Source of the DNA: Bradyrhizobium sp. CCH5-F6
GTDB lineage: Bacteria > Pseudomonadota > Alphaproteobacteria > Rhizobiales > Xanthobacteraceae
Reading direction: 5' to 3'
Assembly (NCBI RefSeq): GCF_001556045.1
Contig: NZ_LSIC01000078.1
Location: 1 to 64,000, forward strand
DNA length: 64,000 nucleotides
Within the stretch, counting starts at the first letter, position 1. The number at the start of each line of letters is the position of its first letter. The position numbers and the translations under genes are program-made. The notes beneath the pieces were generated by a model, which searched no databases, was not told where the DNA came from, and saw nothing but the letters and a program-made list of their open reading frames with translations. Below, in pieces: positions 8,436 to 17,202 of the stretch.

Positions 8436-8446
8436 TTGTCCGACAA
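8436..8446. promoter_or_regulatory. GntR/FadR-type operator 1
   Basis: TTGTCCGACAA fits the TnGTnnnACnA half-site pattern known for the FadR subgroup of GntR regulators. It lies 7 bases upstream of the GntR start codon, a position that would block its own transcription. It is the exact reverse complement of the second copy at 8535. Confidence 0.72.
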
Positions 8447-8534
8447 ACTGTATGCCTGTCCGGAGAATGCGTCAAACTCTCGCATTTGAGCCTCAGACGC
8501 AAGAAATTGACTCTGCCGGAACGTGGTTCTAGCT

Positions 8535-8545
8535 TTGTCGGACAA
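8535..8545. promoter_or_regulatory. GntR/FadR-type operator 2
   Basis: TTGTCGGACAA lies 38 bases upstream of the binding-protein ATG, within its probable promoter. With the copy at 8436 it brackets the divergent promoter region, the two centres being 99 bases apart. Looping or independent repression of both transcripts is possible. Confidence 0.72.
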
Positions 8546-8583
8546 AGGGACAGAATAGCCCCGCATAAGAGGAAACGTATCCA

Positions 8584-9789
8584 ATGAGACCTATCGCGGC
8601 ACTCGTGTCTGCGGCCGGATTGCTGTCGGCTGCCTTGATCACCCCCACCTCGGCCCAGCAGGCACCGCTCAAGATCGGCGTGCTCTCCGACTTCTCGTCC
8701 GTCTATTCCGACATCGGCGGCATGGGGAATGTCGAGGCCACCAAAATGGCGATCGAGGACTTTGGCGGGCAGATGTTCGGCAAGCCGATCGAGATGCTCA
8801 GTGCCGACGTGCTCAACAAACCCGACGTCGCCTCCACCATCGCGCGCAAATGGTGGGAGACCGAAGGCGTCGACATGATCATCGATCTGCCGACATCGGC
8901 GACCGCGCTCGCGGTGATGGAGCTGTCGAAGCAGTACGAGAAGATCATGATCGTGACGGATGCGGCGAGCTCCGACATCACCGGCAAATCCTGCTCGCCC
9001 TACACCGCGCACTGGACCTACGACACCTACGCCAACGCGCACACCGTCGGCAGCGCCATCGTCAAGAACGGCGGCGACACCTGGTTCTTCCTGACCGCGG
9101 ACTACCTGTTCGGCCATTCGGTCGAGCGCGACACCGGTGACGTCGTGAAGGCCTCCGGCGGCAAGGTGCTGGGCAGCGTCAAGCATCCCCTCAACACGGC
9201 GGACTTCTCCTCGTTCCTGCTTCAGGCCCAGGCTTCCAAGGCCAAGATCATCGGCCTCGCGAATGGCGGCGGCGACACCATCAACGCGATCAAGCAGGCC
9301 GGCGAGTTCGGCATCGTCGCCGGCGGCCAGAACCTGGCTGCGATCGTGATGTTCATCTCCGACGTGCACAGCCTCGGGCTCAAGCTTGCGCAAGGGCTGA
9401 TCGTCACCGAGGCTTACTATTGGGACCTCAACGACAAGACCCGCGCTTTCGGCAAGCGCTTCCTGGAGCGCGTCAAGCGCATGCCGACCATGAACCAGGC
9501 CGCCACCTACAGTGCGACCCTGCATTACCTCAAGGCGGTGCAGGCCGCCGGCACCCGCGACACCAAGACCGTGATGGCCAAGATGCGCGAGCTGCCGGTG
9601 CGGGACGCCTTCACCGACAATGGCACCCTGCGCGAGGACGGCCGCATGGTGCACAGCATGTACCTGTTCCAGGTGAAGAAACCGGAGGAATCGAAGGGGC
9701 CGTGGGATTACTACAAGCTGCTCGCCGAAGTTCCCGCCGACCAGGCGTTCCGCCCGCTGAAGGACGGTGGCTGCCCGTTGGTGAAGTGA
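8584..9789 (+). CDS. Branched-chain-amino-acid-type ABC substrate-binding protein (LivJ-like)
   Basis: The 401-residue product has a Sec signal peptide (MRPIAALVSAAGLLSAALI, probable cleavage after TSA). A type-1 periplasmic binding fold follows, starting PLKIGVLSDFSSVYSDIGG, as in Leu/Ile/Val and aromatic-acid binding proteins. AGAGGAAAC precedes the ATG. No LivHMGF permease or ATPase genes adjoin, so it must share transport subunits encoded elsewhere. It is divergent from the GntR regulator, acyl-CoA synthetase and dehydrogenase, which suggests that it captures the carboxylic acid activated by that ligase. Confidence 0.9.
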   Translation: MRPIAALVSAAGLLSAALITPTSAQQAPLKIGVLSDFSSVYSDIGGMGNVEATKMAIEDFGGQMFGKPIEMLSADVLNKPDVASTIARKWWETEGVDMIIDLPTSATALAVMELSKQYEKIMIVTDAASSDITGKSCSPYTAHWTYDTYANAHTVGSAIVKNGGDTWFFLTADYLFGHSVERDTGDVVKASGGKVLGSVKHPLNTADFSSFLLQAQASKAKIIGLANGGGDTINAIKQAGEFGIVAGGQNLAAIVMFISDVHSLGLKLAQGLIVTEAYYWDLNDKTRAFGKRFLERVKRMPTMNQAATYSATLHYLKAVQAAGTRDTKTVMAKMRELPVRDAFTDNGTLREDGRMVHSMYLFQVKKPEESKGPWDYYKLLAEVPADQAFRPLKDGGCPLVK

Positions 9790-9831
9790 GACGGCCCGAA
9801 TCGAGCCGATAGTAATCCGTTCAGCGAGTCT

Positions 9832-9858
9832 CGCTCGTCCGCTCGAGGCGGACGAGCG
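9832..9858 (+). terminator. Hairpin downstream of the binding-protein gene
   Basis: A perfect 11-base stem (CGCTCGTCCGC / GCGGACGAGCG) with a 5-base loop begins 42 bases after the stop codon. There is no run of T after it, so it may act as a 3' stabilising structure or an imperfect terminator. The rest of the 9790-10026 gap shows nothing else. Confidence 0.55.
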
Positions 9859-10026
9859 GTCATGAGCGCAGGCCCAAAATAGAGGCAGGACGCCTCGCGC
9901 CGCGGGCTGATCTGCATCAAGTTGCGATGCGGAGTTCGCTGCAATGTTGAGTCAGCCCTTCCGCACGATCTGCGGCCGGGCGTTCGTGTCTCAACAATGG
10001 GCGCCGCCGCACGGCGTTATGAACAG

Positions 10027-11094
10027 ATGAACTTTACACCCGGTCGCGTTGTCGCCGCGCTCGCCATCCTGCTCGCGGGCGGCGGCTATTACTATTGGCA
10101 GCACCGCGACACCAACGCACTGCCACCGGGGTTCGCCCGCGGCAACGGCCGCATCGAGGCCGTCGAGATCGACATCGCCACCAAGACGCCGGGACGAATC
10201 CGCGAGATCCTGGTCAACGAAGGCGACTTCGTCAGCGCGGGCCAGGTTCTGGCACGCATGGACACCGAGCAGCTGCAGGCCCAGCGCCGCCAGGCCGAAG
10301 CGCAGCTCCAGCGCGCCATGATCAATGTGGAGACCGCGAAGAGCCTGGTGAACCAGCGCGAGGCCGAACGCAAGGCCGCCGAAGCCGTGGTCGACCAGCG
10401 CATCGCCCAGCTCGACACCACGAGCCGCAAGCTCGACCGGTCCGAACAATTGATCAAGACGAGTGCGGTGTCCCAGCAGGTCCTGGACGACGATCGCTCC
10501 GCCAACGCCACGGCGAAGGCGGCACTCGCTGCTTCGCAGGCCCAGGTGGCGGCATCGGAAGCTGCGATCAGCTCCGCGCGGGCCCTGGTGATCGATGCCG
10601 GCGCCGCGGTCGACGCGGCCAAAGCCGCGATCGAAAGCATCAACGCCGACCTCAACGACAGCGTGCTGAAGGCGCCGCGCGACGGTCGCGTGCAGTATCG
10701 CGTGTCCCAGCCCGGCGAGGTGCTCGCTGGCGGGGGCCGCGTCCTCAACATGGTCGATCTCGGCGACGTCTACATGACGTTCTTCCTTCCGACGGCCGAT
10801 GCCGGCCGCGTCGCGATCGGTGCCGAGGTTCGCCTCGTGCTGGACGCCATCCCGCAATATGTGGTTCCCGCCAAAGCCAGCTTCGTCGCCGACGTCGCGC
10901 AGTTCACGCCCAAGACGGTCGAGACCGAGGAGGAACGCCAGAAGCTGATGTTCCGCATCAAGGCGCATATCGCGCCCGATCTGCTGCGCCAGCACATCGA
11001 GCATGTGAAGACCGGCCTGCCCGGCATGGCCTATGTGCAGCTCGATCCGGCCGCGCAATGGCCCGACAACCTCAAAATCAAGCTGACACGATGA
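10027..11094 (+). CDS. HlyD-family membrane fusion protein (YhiI-like)
   Basis: The 355-residue adaptor starts at [19 protein letters not shown], a single N-terminal membrane anchor. A biotinyl-lipoyl-like domain follows ([18 protein letters not shown]), then a long alanine- and glutamine-rich coiled coil (about 75-205), the second lipoyl half ([19 protein letters not shown]) and a beta-barrel. It would bridge the downstream ABC exporter to the outer membrane or periplasm. Its stop overlaps the next start by ATGA, so translation is coupled. In-frame starts at 9922 and 9997 exist but add no anchor-like sequence. Confidence 0.88.
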   Translation: MNFTPGRVVAALAILLAGGGYYYWQHRDTNALPPGFARGNGRIEAVEIDIATKTPGRIREILVNEGDFVSAGQVLARMDTEQLQAQRRQAEAQLQRAMINVETAKSLVNQREAERKAAEAVVDQRIAQLDTTSRKLDRSEQLIKTSAVSQQVLDDDRSANATAKAALAASQAQVAASEAAISSARALVIDAGAAVDAAKAAIESINADLNDSVLKAPRDGRVQYRVSQPGEVLAGGGRVLNMVDLGDVYMTFFLPTADAGRVAIGAEVRLVLDAIPQYVVPAKASFVADVAQFTPKTVETEEERQKLMFRIKAHIAPDLLRQHIEHVKTGLPGMAYVQLDPAAQWPDNLKIKLTR

Positions 11095-13862
11095 GCACGA
11101 CTGCCGCAGCCGAAGCGCCGGCTGCCGTCGGCAGCGTGGTGCAGCTGGACGGCGTGGGCCTGAGCTACGGCAAGACCCGGGCGCTCGAGTCCATCACGCT
11201 CGACCTGCCGTCCGGCTGCATGGTCGGGGTGATCGGCCCCGACGGCGTCGGCAAATCCAGCCTGCTCGCCCTGATCGCGGGCGCGCGCGAGATCCAGCAG
11301 GGGCGCATCCACGTGCTCGGCGGCGACATGGCGAGCGCGCGCCACCGCCGCATGGTCTGCCCCGACATCGCCTACATGCCGCAGGGCCTCGGCAAGAACC
11401 TGTATCCGACACTGTCGGTGTTCGAGAACATCGATTTCTTCGGCCGCCTGTTCGGACACGACAAGGCGGAGCGGAACAGGCGGATCGCCGGCCTGCTGCG
11501 CGACACCGGGCTCACGCCCTTTGCCGACCGGCCGGCGGCAAAACTCTCCGGCGGCATGAAGCAGAAGGTCGGCCTGTGCTGCGCGCTGATCCACGATCCC
11601 GAACTCCTGATCCTGGACGAGCCGACCACCGGCGTCGATCCGCTGTCGCGCCGCCAGTTCTGGGAACTGATCGCCTCGATCCGCGACGGCCGGCCCGGCA
11701 TGAGCGTGATCGTCTCGACCGCCTACATGGAAGAAGCTGCGCAGTTTGATTTCCTGATCGCGATGAACGCCGGCCGCGTGCTGGCGACCGGCACGCCCGC
11801 TGAACTCAAACGGCAGACCGGCGCCGATACACTCGATGAGGCCTTCATCCGTCTCCTGCCCCACACGGAGCGCAGCAACCATATCGATGTCGTCATCCCG
11901 CCGCGCGGCGAAGGTCACGAGGAGATCGCGATCGAAGCCGACCACCTGACCCGACGGTTCAACGGCTTCGTTGCCGTCGACGACGTCAGCTTCCGCATCA
12001 GGAAGGGCGAGATCTTCGGCTTTCTCGGCTCGAACGGTTGCGGCAAGACCACGACCATGAAGATGCTGACCGGCCTCCTGCCCGTCAGCGAAGGCACCGC
12101 GCGGCTGTTCGGCAACACCATCGACGCCCGCGACATGTCGGTGCGGCGGCGCATCGGCTACATGTCGCAGGGCTTCTCGCTCTATTCGGAGCTCACGGTT
12201 GCGCAGAACCTGGATCTGCATGCGCGGCTGTTCGATCTGCCGGCGGACACGATCGCGCCGCGCATCCGCGAGATGATCGCCCGGTTCGATCTTGCCGACG
12301 TCGTCGATGCCCTGCCCGACGCCTTGCCGCTCGGGCTGCGGCAGCGGCTGTCGCTGGCGGTCGCCATGATCCATGCGCCGGACATTCTCATCCTCGACGA
12401 GCCGACCTCCGGCGTCGATCCCGTCGCTCGCGACCGCTTCTGGCAGATCCTGGCCGAGCTTTCCCGCAAGGACAACGTCACCATTTTCGTCTCGACTCAT
12501 TTCATGAACGAGGCGGAGCGCTGCGACCGGATCTCGCTGATGCATGCCGGCAAGGTGCTGACCTCGGACTCGCCCGCAGCCATCGTGGCTGCGCACGGCA
12601 CGGCCACGCTGGAAGAGGCCTTCATTGCCTGCCTGGAGGCAGCGATCGCCGACACCGGGGACTCAGCCGGACCGCCTGCGGTCGGATCGCCGGCGCCCGC
12701 GGAGACCGCGGCGCTTCCGCGCAAGCACGGCGCGAGATTCAATCCCACGCGCATGCTCGCCTATTCCCGGCGCGAAACGCTCGAGCTGCGGCGCGATCCG
12801 ATCCGCGCCACGCTCGCGATCCTCGGCAGCGTGCTGCTGCTGTTCGTGCTCGGCTACGGCATCAGCATGGACGTCGAGAATCTGACCTTCGCCGTGCTCG
12901 ACCGCGACGACAGCGCGATCAGCCGCGACTACAGCCTTCAGATCGCGGGCTCGCGCTATTTCACCGAGAAGCCCCCGATCACAGACTACGCCGATCTCGA
13001 CCGCCGCATGCGCGCCGGCGAGATCGGCCTCGCCATCGAGCTGCCGCCGGGTTTCGGCCGCGACGTCAGCCGCGGCCGCCATGTCGAGATCGGCGCCTGG
13101 GTCGACGGCGCCAATCCGACGCGGGCCGAGACGCTGCGCTCCTACGCCCAGGCGATCCACGCGAGCTGGCTCGCACAGAAAGGCCGCGAGCTCTATGGCG
13201 ATGCTGCCATCGCCGGCGCCTACCAGCTCCAGCTGCGCTATCGCTACAATCCTGATGTAATCAGCGTCGTCGCCATGGCGCCGGGCATCATCCCGCTGCT
13301 GCTGGTCATGATTCCTGCCGTGCTCGCCGCACTGGCTGTTGTGCGCGAGAAGGAGCTCGGATCGATCGTCAATTTCTACGTGACGCCGGTGACACGGCTG
13401 GAGTTCCTGCTCGGCACCCAGCTGCCCTATGTCGTGCTGGCATTCGGAAACTTTCTCCTCCTCGTCGGCTTTGCCCTCGCCGTCTTCCGCGTGCCTTTCA
13501 CCGGGAGCTTTCCGACCTATGCGCTGGCCGCGCTGCTCTACGTCACGGCCACGACCGGCTTGGGGCTGGTGATCTCGGCCTTCATGAACAGCCAGATCGC
13601 GGCCTTGTTCGGCACCGTGCTGATCACGCTGATACCGGCCATCCAGTATTCCGGCCTGATTGATCCGGTCTCGTCGCTCCAGGGCCTGGGGGCCGCGATC
13701 GGGCGGCTCTATCCCACCACCTACTTCGTCACGATCTCGCGCGGCACCTTCTCCAAGGGCCTCGGCTTCGACACCCTCCACAACGATCTGCTGGCGCTCG
13801 CCATCATGGTGCCCGTGCTGATGGCGGCCGGCGCAATGCTGCTGAAGAAACAGGCCCGTTGA
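11091..13862 (+). CDS. rbbA: RbbA-like fused ABC transporter (two ATPase domains plus ABC-2 permease)
   Basis: One 923-residue polypeptide. The first ATPase domain has Walker [10 protein letters not shown] at about 49, signature LSGGMKQK and Walker [14 protein letters not shown]. The second has Walker [10 protein letters not shown], the degenerate signature [12 protein letters not shown] and [12 protein letters not shown]. The C-terminal half (about 550-923) is an ABC-2 type permease with six membrane segments. This order is that of E. coli RbbA/YhiH, first described as a ribosome-associated ATPase. With the HlyD gene before and the permease after, the trio matches yhiI-yhiH-yhhJ. It probably exports a drug or lipid. 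The long open frame upstream of 11091 is not coding. Confidence 0.9.
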   Translation: MSTTAAAEAPAAVGSVVQLDGVGLSYGKTRALESITLDLPSGCMVGVIGPDGVGKSSLLALIAGAREIQQGRIHVLGGDMASARHRRMVCPDIAYMPQGLGKNLYPTLSVFENIDFFGRLFGHDKAERNRRIAGLLRDTGLTPFADRPAAKLSGGMKQKVGLCCALIHDPELLILDEPTTGVDPLSRRQFWELIASIRDGRPGMSVIVSTAYMEEAAQFDFLIAMNAGRVLATGTPAELKRQTGADTLDEAFIRLLPHTERSNHIDVVIPPRGEGHEEIAIEADHLTRRFNGFVAVDDVSFRIRKGEIFGFLGSNGCGKTTTMKMLTGLLPVSEGTARLFGNTIDARDMSVRRRIGYMSQGFSLYSELTVAQNLDLHARLFDLPADTIAPRIREMIARFDLADVVDALPDALPLGLRQRLSLAVAMIHAPDILILDEPTSGVDPVARDRFWQILAELSRKDNVTIFVSTHFMNEAERCDRISLMHAGKVLTSDSPAAIVAAHGTATLEEAFIACLEAAIADTGDSAGPPAVGSPAPAETAALPRKHGARFNPTRMLAYSRRETLELRRDPIRATLAILGSVLLLFVLGYGISMDVENLTFAVLDRDDSAISRDYSLQIAGSRYFTEKPPITDYADLDRRMRAGEIGLAIELPPGFGRDVSRGRHVEIGAWVDGANPTRAETLRSYAQAIHASWLAQKGRELYGDAAIAGAYQLQLRYRYNPDVISVVAMAPGIIPLLLVMIPAVLAALAVVREKELGSIVNFYVTPVTRLEFLLGTQLPYVVLAFGNFLLLVGFALAVFRVPFTGSFPTYALAALLYVTATTGLGLVISAFMNSQIAALFGTVLITLIPAIQYSGLIDPVSSLQGLGAAIGRLYPTTYFVTISRGTFSKGLGFDTLHNDLLALAIMVPVLMAAGAMLLKKQAR

Positions 13863-13864
13863 CC

Positions 13865-14977
13865 ATGCGCTTCGACAACGTGTTTCAACTCGGCATCAAG
13901 GAATTGCGCGGCCTGGTGCGCGACCCCATGCTGCTCGTGCTGATCGTCTATTCCTTCACGCTCGCAATCTATGCCGGGGCCAAGGCGCTGCCGGAAACCC
14001 TGAACCGCGCCGCGATCGCCATCGTCGACGAGGACCGTTCCCCGGTTTCCAGCCGCATCGAACTGGCCTTCACGCCGCCGTACTTTTCCGCGCCGCGCCT
14101 GATCTCGCAATATGAAATGGACCGGCGGATGGACGCGGGGCTCGACACGTTTGCGCTGAACATTCCGCCGGAATTCCAGCGCGACCTGCTGGCACGGAAG
14201 TCGCCGGCGATTCAGCTCAACATCGACGCAACGCGGATTTCGCAGGCGTTCAACGGCGGCGGCTATATCGAGCAGATCGTCAGCGCGGAAATCGCCGAGT
14301 TCCTGGCGCGGACGCGCAATGCGCAGACCCCGCCGATCGAGCTCACCCTGCGGGCGAGGTTCAACCCGGAACTGAAGAAGTCGTGGTTCGGCGCCATCGA
14401 TCACGTGATCACCTCGATCACCATGCTCTCGATCATCCTGACCGGCGCGGCGCTGATCCGCGAGCGCGAGCACGGCACGATCGAGCATCTGCTGGTGATG
14501 CCGGTCACGCCGCTGGAGATCATGGTGAGCAAGGTCTGGTCGATGGGAGCGGTGGTGCTGCTCGCCTCGGCGCTGTCGATCGCCTTCGTCGTCAAGGGCT
14601 GGCTGGCGGTCACCATCGACGGCTCGCTGGCGCTGTTCCTGGTCGGCGCGGCGCTGCAGCTGTTCGCCACCACCAGCATGGGCATCTTCCTCGCCACCGT
14701 CGCCGGATCGATGCCGCAGTTCGGACTGCTGCTGATCATGACCCTGCTGCCGCTGCAAACCCTGTCGGGCAGCATGACGCCGCGGGAGAGCATGCCGCAA
14801 TTCGTCCAGGACATCATGCTGGCGGCGCCCAACACGCATTTCGTGATGCTGGCGCAGGCGATCCTGTTTCGCGGCGCGGGCCTGGAGGCGGTCTGGCCGC
14901 AACTCCTCGCGCTCGCCGTGATCGGCAGCATCTTCTTCGTGATCGCGTTGCGCCGGTTCAGAGCGTTCCTGGCGTGA
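13865..14977 (+). CDS. ABC-2 type permease (YhhJ-like)
   Basis: A 370-residue membrane protein. One N-terminal helix (LLVLIVYSFTLAIYAGAK) is followed by a large periplasmic domain and five C-terminal helices, including TMLSIILTGAALIREREHG with the conserved RE-x-E-x-GT element. It would pair with the permease half of the preceding fused protein. The preceding TGA overlaps a TTG (13859) in the same frame, so a coupled TTG start two codons before the ATG at 13865 is also possible. It is the last gene of the three-gene exporter operon. Confidence 0.88.
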   Translation: MRFDNVFQLGIKELRGLVRDPMLLVLIVYSFTLAIYAGAKALPETLNRAAIAIVDEDRSPVSSRIELAFTPPYFSAPRLISQYEMDRRMDAGLDTFALNIPPEFQRDLLARKSPAIQLNIDATRISQAFNGGGYIEQIVSAEIAEFLARTRNAQTPPIELTLRARFNPELKKSWFGAIDHVITSITMLSIILTGAALIREREHGTIEHLLVMPVTPLEIMVSKVWSMGAVVLLASALSIAFVVKGWLAVTIDGSLALFLVGAALQLFATTSMGIFLATVAGSMPQFGLLLIMTLLPLQTLSGSMTPRESMPQFVQDIMLAAPNTHFVMLAQAILFRGAGLEAVWPQLLALAVIGSIFFVIALRRFRAFLA

Positions 14978-15212
14978 CGCGAAGGGCAGCGCTTCAAAAC
15001 GGTGAAAACAACCCCATGCACAGTAGCGATGTCCTTGTTTTGGCTGAGGGATTTATTTGATCTGTCGGGCAGGATCGTGCCTGCGGCCACCCTGAGTGGG
15101 GCGGGAGCGCAGTCCGCTCAACTCATCGCCCTTCGCTCGTTTCACTTGGCTTGCGTTGAGTGGCGCGCCCCTTCGCAGGGCTGAGCAATCGCCAATGCCG
15201 TGCCCAAAACAG

Positions 15213-15239
15213 AAATGGCCCGCTCATCGCGGGCCATTT
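15213..15239 (-). terminator. Rho-independent terminator of the initiator tRNA gene
   Basis: An 11-base perfect stem (AAATGGCCCGC / GCGGGCCATTT) with a 5-base loop is followed, reading leftward, by a T-rich tract (ATTTCTGTTTT). It sits 27 bases beyond the tRNA 3' end on the same strand. The remaining 14978-15212 stretch after the exporter operon shows no gene. Confidence 0.8.
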
Positions 15240-15266
15240 TCGTATCGGATCCGGTCAAACCGAATT

Positions 15267-15343
<77 letters not shown>

Positions 15344-15654
15344 TTAAACACTTGCACGCCTTCGGTTAAATCCCGGGGACGGTGGATTGAGGGCCGCGCT
15401 GTTCGCGTGGCTTGCTTGTTCCGTCCCAAAGGCTTCCTTGGAAGGCGACCCGGGGCAAAGCCCGTCGGGTGCGGGGCGTATGTATCAAGGCGGGCTGGCT
15501 TTGGAAAGGGCCGCGGGAACGTTTTTTTCGACTTTATGACAGGCGGATCAACCGATTTCCGGTCCCTTTGCCGTGGTCTTGCCAGAAGTTCCACAAAGGG
15601 CCAGCTTTGCGGCAACGAGAGCAAGGCGGAAACGCCGGACGAGGGAGGAACGCC
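15344..15654. other. 311-base region between tRNA-fMet and the aldehyde dehydrogenase gene
   Basis: It should contain the tRNA promoter (leftward) and the dehydrogenase promoter (rightward). A T-rich patch near 15520-15540 and a GGGAGGAAC ribosome site at 15643-15651 are visible. The open frame running through from 15412 has no start signal and looks non-coding. I see no further gene or operator. Confidence 0.5.
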
Positions 15655-17088
15655 GTGGACAAATCCCTGACGAGCGCCCCGCTGCGGGCGCTGGAGGATG
15701 GCTTCCATGCCATGGTCGCGCGGACTCGGAACGAGCCGGCGCCCGACCTTGCCCAGCGGCTCGACCGGCTGGCGCGGCTGCGCGCCGTGGTCGCCGACAA
15801 CGAGGAGCGCTTCCGGCAGGCGATCTCGGCCGATTTCGGCCACCGCTGCGCGGTCGAGACCACCATCGCGGAGACCATGCTGGTGTTCTCGGAGATCCGG
15901 CATGCCACGAAGCACCTGAAGACCTGGATGGCGCCGCAGCGCGTCGCGACCGCGCTGCAATTCCTGCCGGCGCGCAACCGCCTGATGCCGCAGCCGCTCG
16001 GCGTCGTCGGCATCATCGCGCCGTGGAATTACCCGCTCCAGCTGACGCTCGCGCCCGCGATCGGCGCCATTGCCGCAGGCAACCGCGTCATCATCAAGCC
16101 GAGCGAGCTGGTCCCGCACTTCTCGGCGCGGCTCAAGGAGACGGTCGGGCAGCGATTCGATGCAACGGAGGTGTTCGTCACCGGCGTCGAGGACGAGATC
16201 GCCAAGGGCTTTGCGAACCTGCCGTTCGATCATCTGGTCTTCACCGGCTCGACGCGGGTTGGCCGGCTGGTCGCGGAGGTCGCCGGGCGCAATCTGACGC
16301 CGGTCACGCTCGAGCTGGGCGGCAAATCGCCCGCGATCGTCGACGCCTCGGCCGATCTCGACGAGGCGGCCGAGCGCATCGCCTACGGAAAGCTGCTCAA
16401 TGCCGGGCAGACCTGCATCGCGCCGGACTATGTGTTGGTGCCGGAGGTTTCGTTGCAGGCCTTCGCCGAGAAGGTGCGCGCGCAGATGCGGCGCATGTTC
16501 GGCACCGATCCCGCCAACAAGGATTACACCTCGATCATCTCCGACCGGCACTATGCCCGGCTAGAAGGTCTGGTCGCGGATGCGGCGCAGCGCGGCGCAA
16601 AAATCCTGCAACCGGCAAAGCCCGATGATCCCAACTGGAAGGCGCATCGCAAATTTCCGCCGACGCTGATCGTCGGCGCGAGCGAAGCAATGGCGGCGAT
16701 GCAGGAGGAGATCTTTGGGCCCGTGCTGCCGGTGCTGGGTTATCGCGAGCCGGCGGAGGCGATTGCTTTCGTCAACGCCCGCGACCGGCCGCTGGCGCTG
16801 TACTGGTTCGGCAGCGACCAGAGCGCGCGCGACGCGGTGCTGGCGCGCACCGTTTCCGGCGGCGTCACGATCAACGACTGCCTGTTTCATTTCGCGCAGA
16901 TCAACCAGCCGATGGGCGGCGTCGGCGCGTCCGGCACCGGCGCCTATCACGGCGAATGGGGCTTCAAGACGTTCAGCAAGCTGAAGCCGGTGTTCTACCG
17001 CTCCCGGTTCAACCGCCTCGCAGATCTCTATCCGCCCTATGGCGGCAAGATCGCGCGGCTGGAGAAGTTGATGCGGTTCATGTCGTAG
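15655..17088 (+). CDS. Coniferyl-aldehyde-type NAD(P)-dependent aldehyde dehydrogenase
   Basis: A 477-residue ALDH that oxidises an aldehyde to the acid. It contains the NAD-site motif PWNYPLQLTLAPAIGAIAAG, the general-base Glu in TLELGGKSP, the catalytic Cys in NAGQTCIAPDY and EEIFGPVLPV. NAGQTCIAPDYV and the C-terminal RSRFNRLADLYPPYG fit the CalB/coniferyl aldehyde branch. The GTG at 15655 is chosen because GGGAGGAAC precedes it and the length then matches the family. The GMC flavoenzyme downstream on the same strand could supply its aldehyde: an alcohol-to-aldehyde-to-acid relay. Confidence 0.9.
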   Translation: MDKSLTSAPLRALEDGFHAMVARTRNEPAPDLAQRLDRLARLRAVVADNEERFRQAISADFGHRCAVETTIAETMLVFSEIRHATKHLKTWMAPQRVATALQFLPARNRLMPQPLGVVGIIAPWNYPLQLTLAPAIGAIAAGNRVIIKPSELVPHFSARLKETVGQRFDATEVFVTGVEDEIAKGFANLPFDHLVFTGSTRVGRLVAEVAGRNLTPVTLELGGKSPAIVDASADLDEAAERIAYGKLLNAGQTCIAPDYVLVPEVSLQAFAEKVRAQMRRMFGTDPANKDYTSIISDRHYARLEGLVADAAQRGAKILQPAKPDDPNWKAHRKFPPTLIVGASEAMAAMQEEIFGPVLPVLGYREPAEAIAFVNARDRPLALYWFGSDQSARDAVLARTVSGGVTINDCLFHFAQINQPMGGVGASGTGAYHGEWGFKTFSKLKPVFYRSRFNRLADLYPPYGGKIARLEKLMRFMS

Positions 17089-17099
17089 CTCGTCAAAGC

Positions 17100-17179
17100 C
17101 GTCATTGCGAGCGCAACGAAGCAATCCAGAGTCCCTCCGCGGTGACAGCCTGGATTGCTTCGCTGCGCTCGCAATGACG
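17100..17179. repeat. 80-base palindromic dispersed repeat, copy 1
   Basis: Two arms of about 30 bases, beginning CGTCATTGCGAGCGCAACGA and ending CTCGCAATGACG, form a long hairpin between the aldehyde dehydrogenase and GMC genes. Near-identical copies lie at 18810 and 52935. Confidence 0.92.
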
Positions 17180-17202
17180 AAAAAGAAATGCAGGGGGAAA
17201 CA

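Noticed and set aside
10095..11090. Large plus-strand frame extending upstream of the RbbA-like start (a 1255-residue open frame)
   Set aside because: The segment before 11091 is read in another frame as the HlyD adaptor with clear lipoyl and coiled-coil features; the extension is only open because of GC bias.
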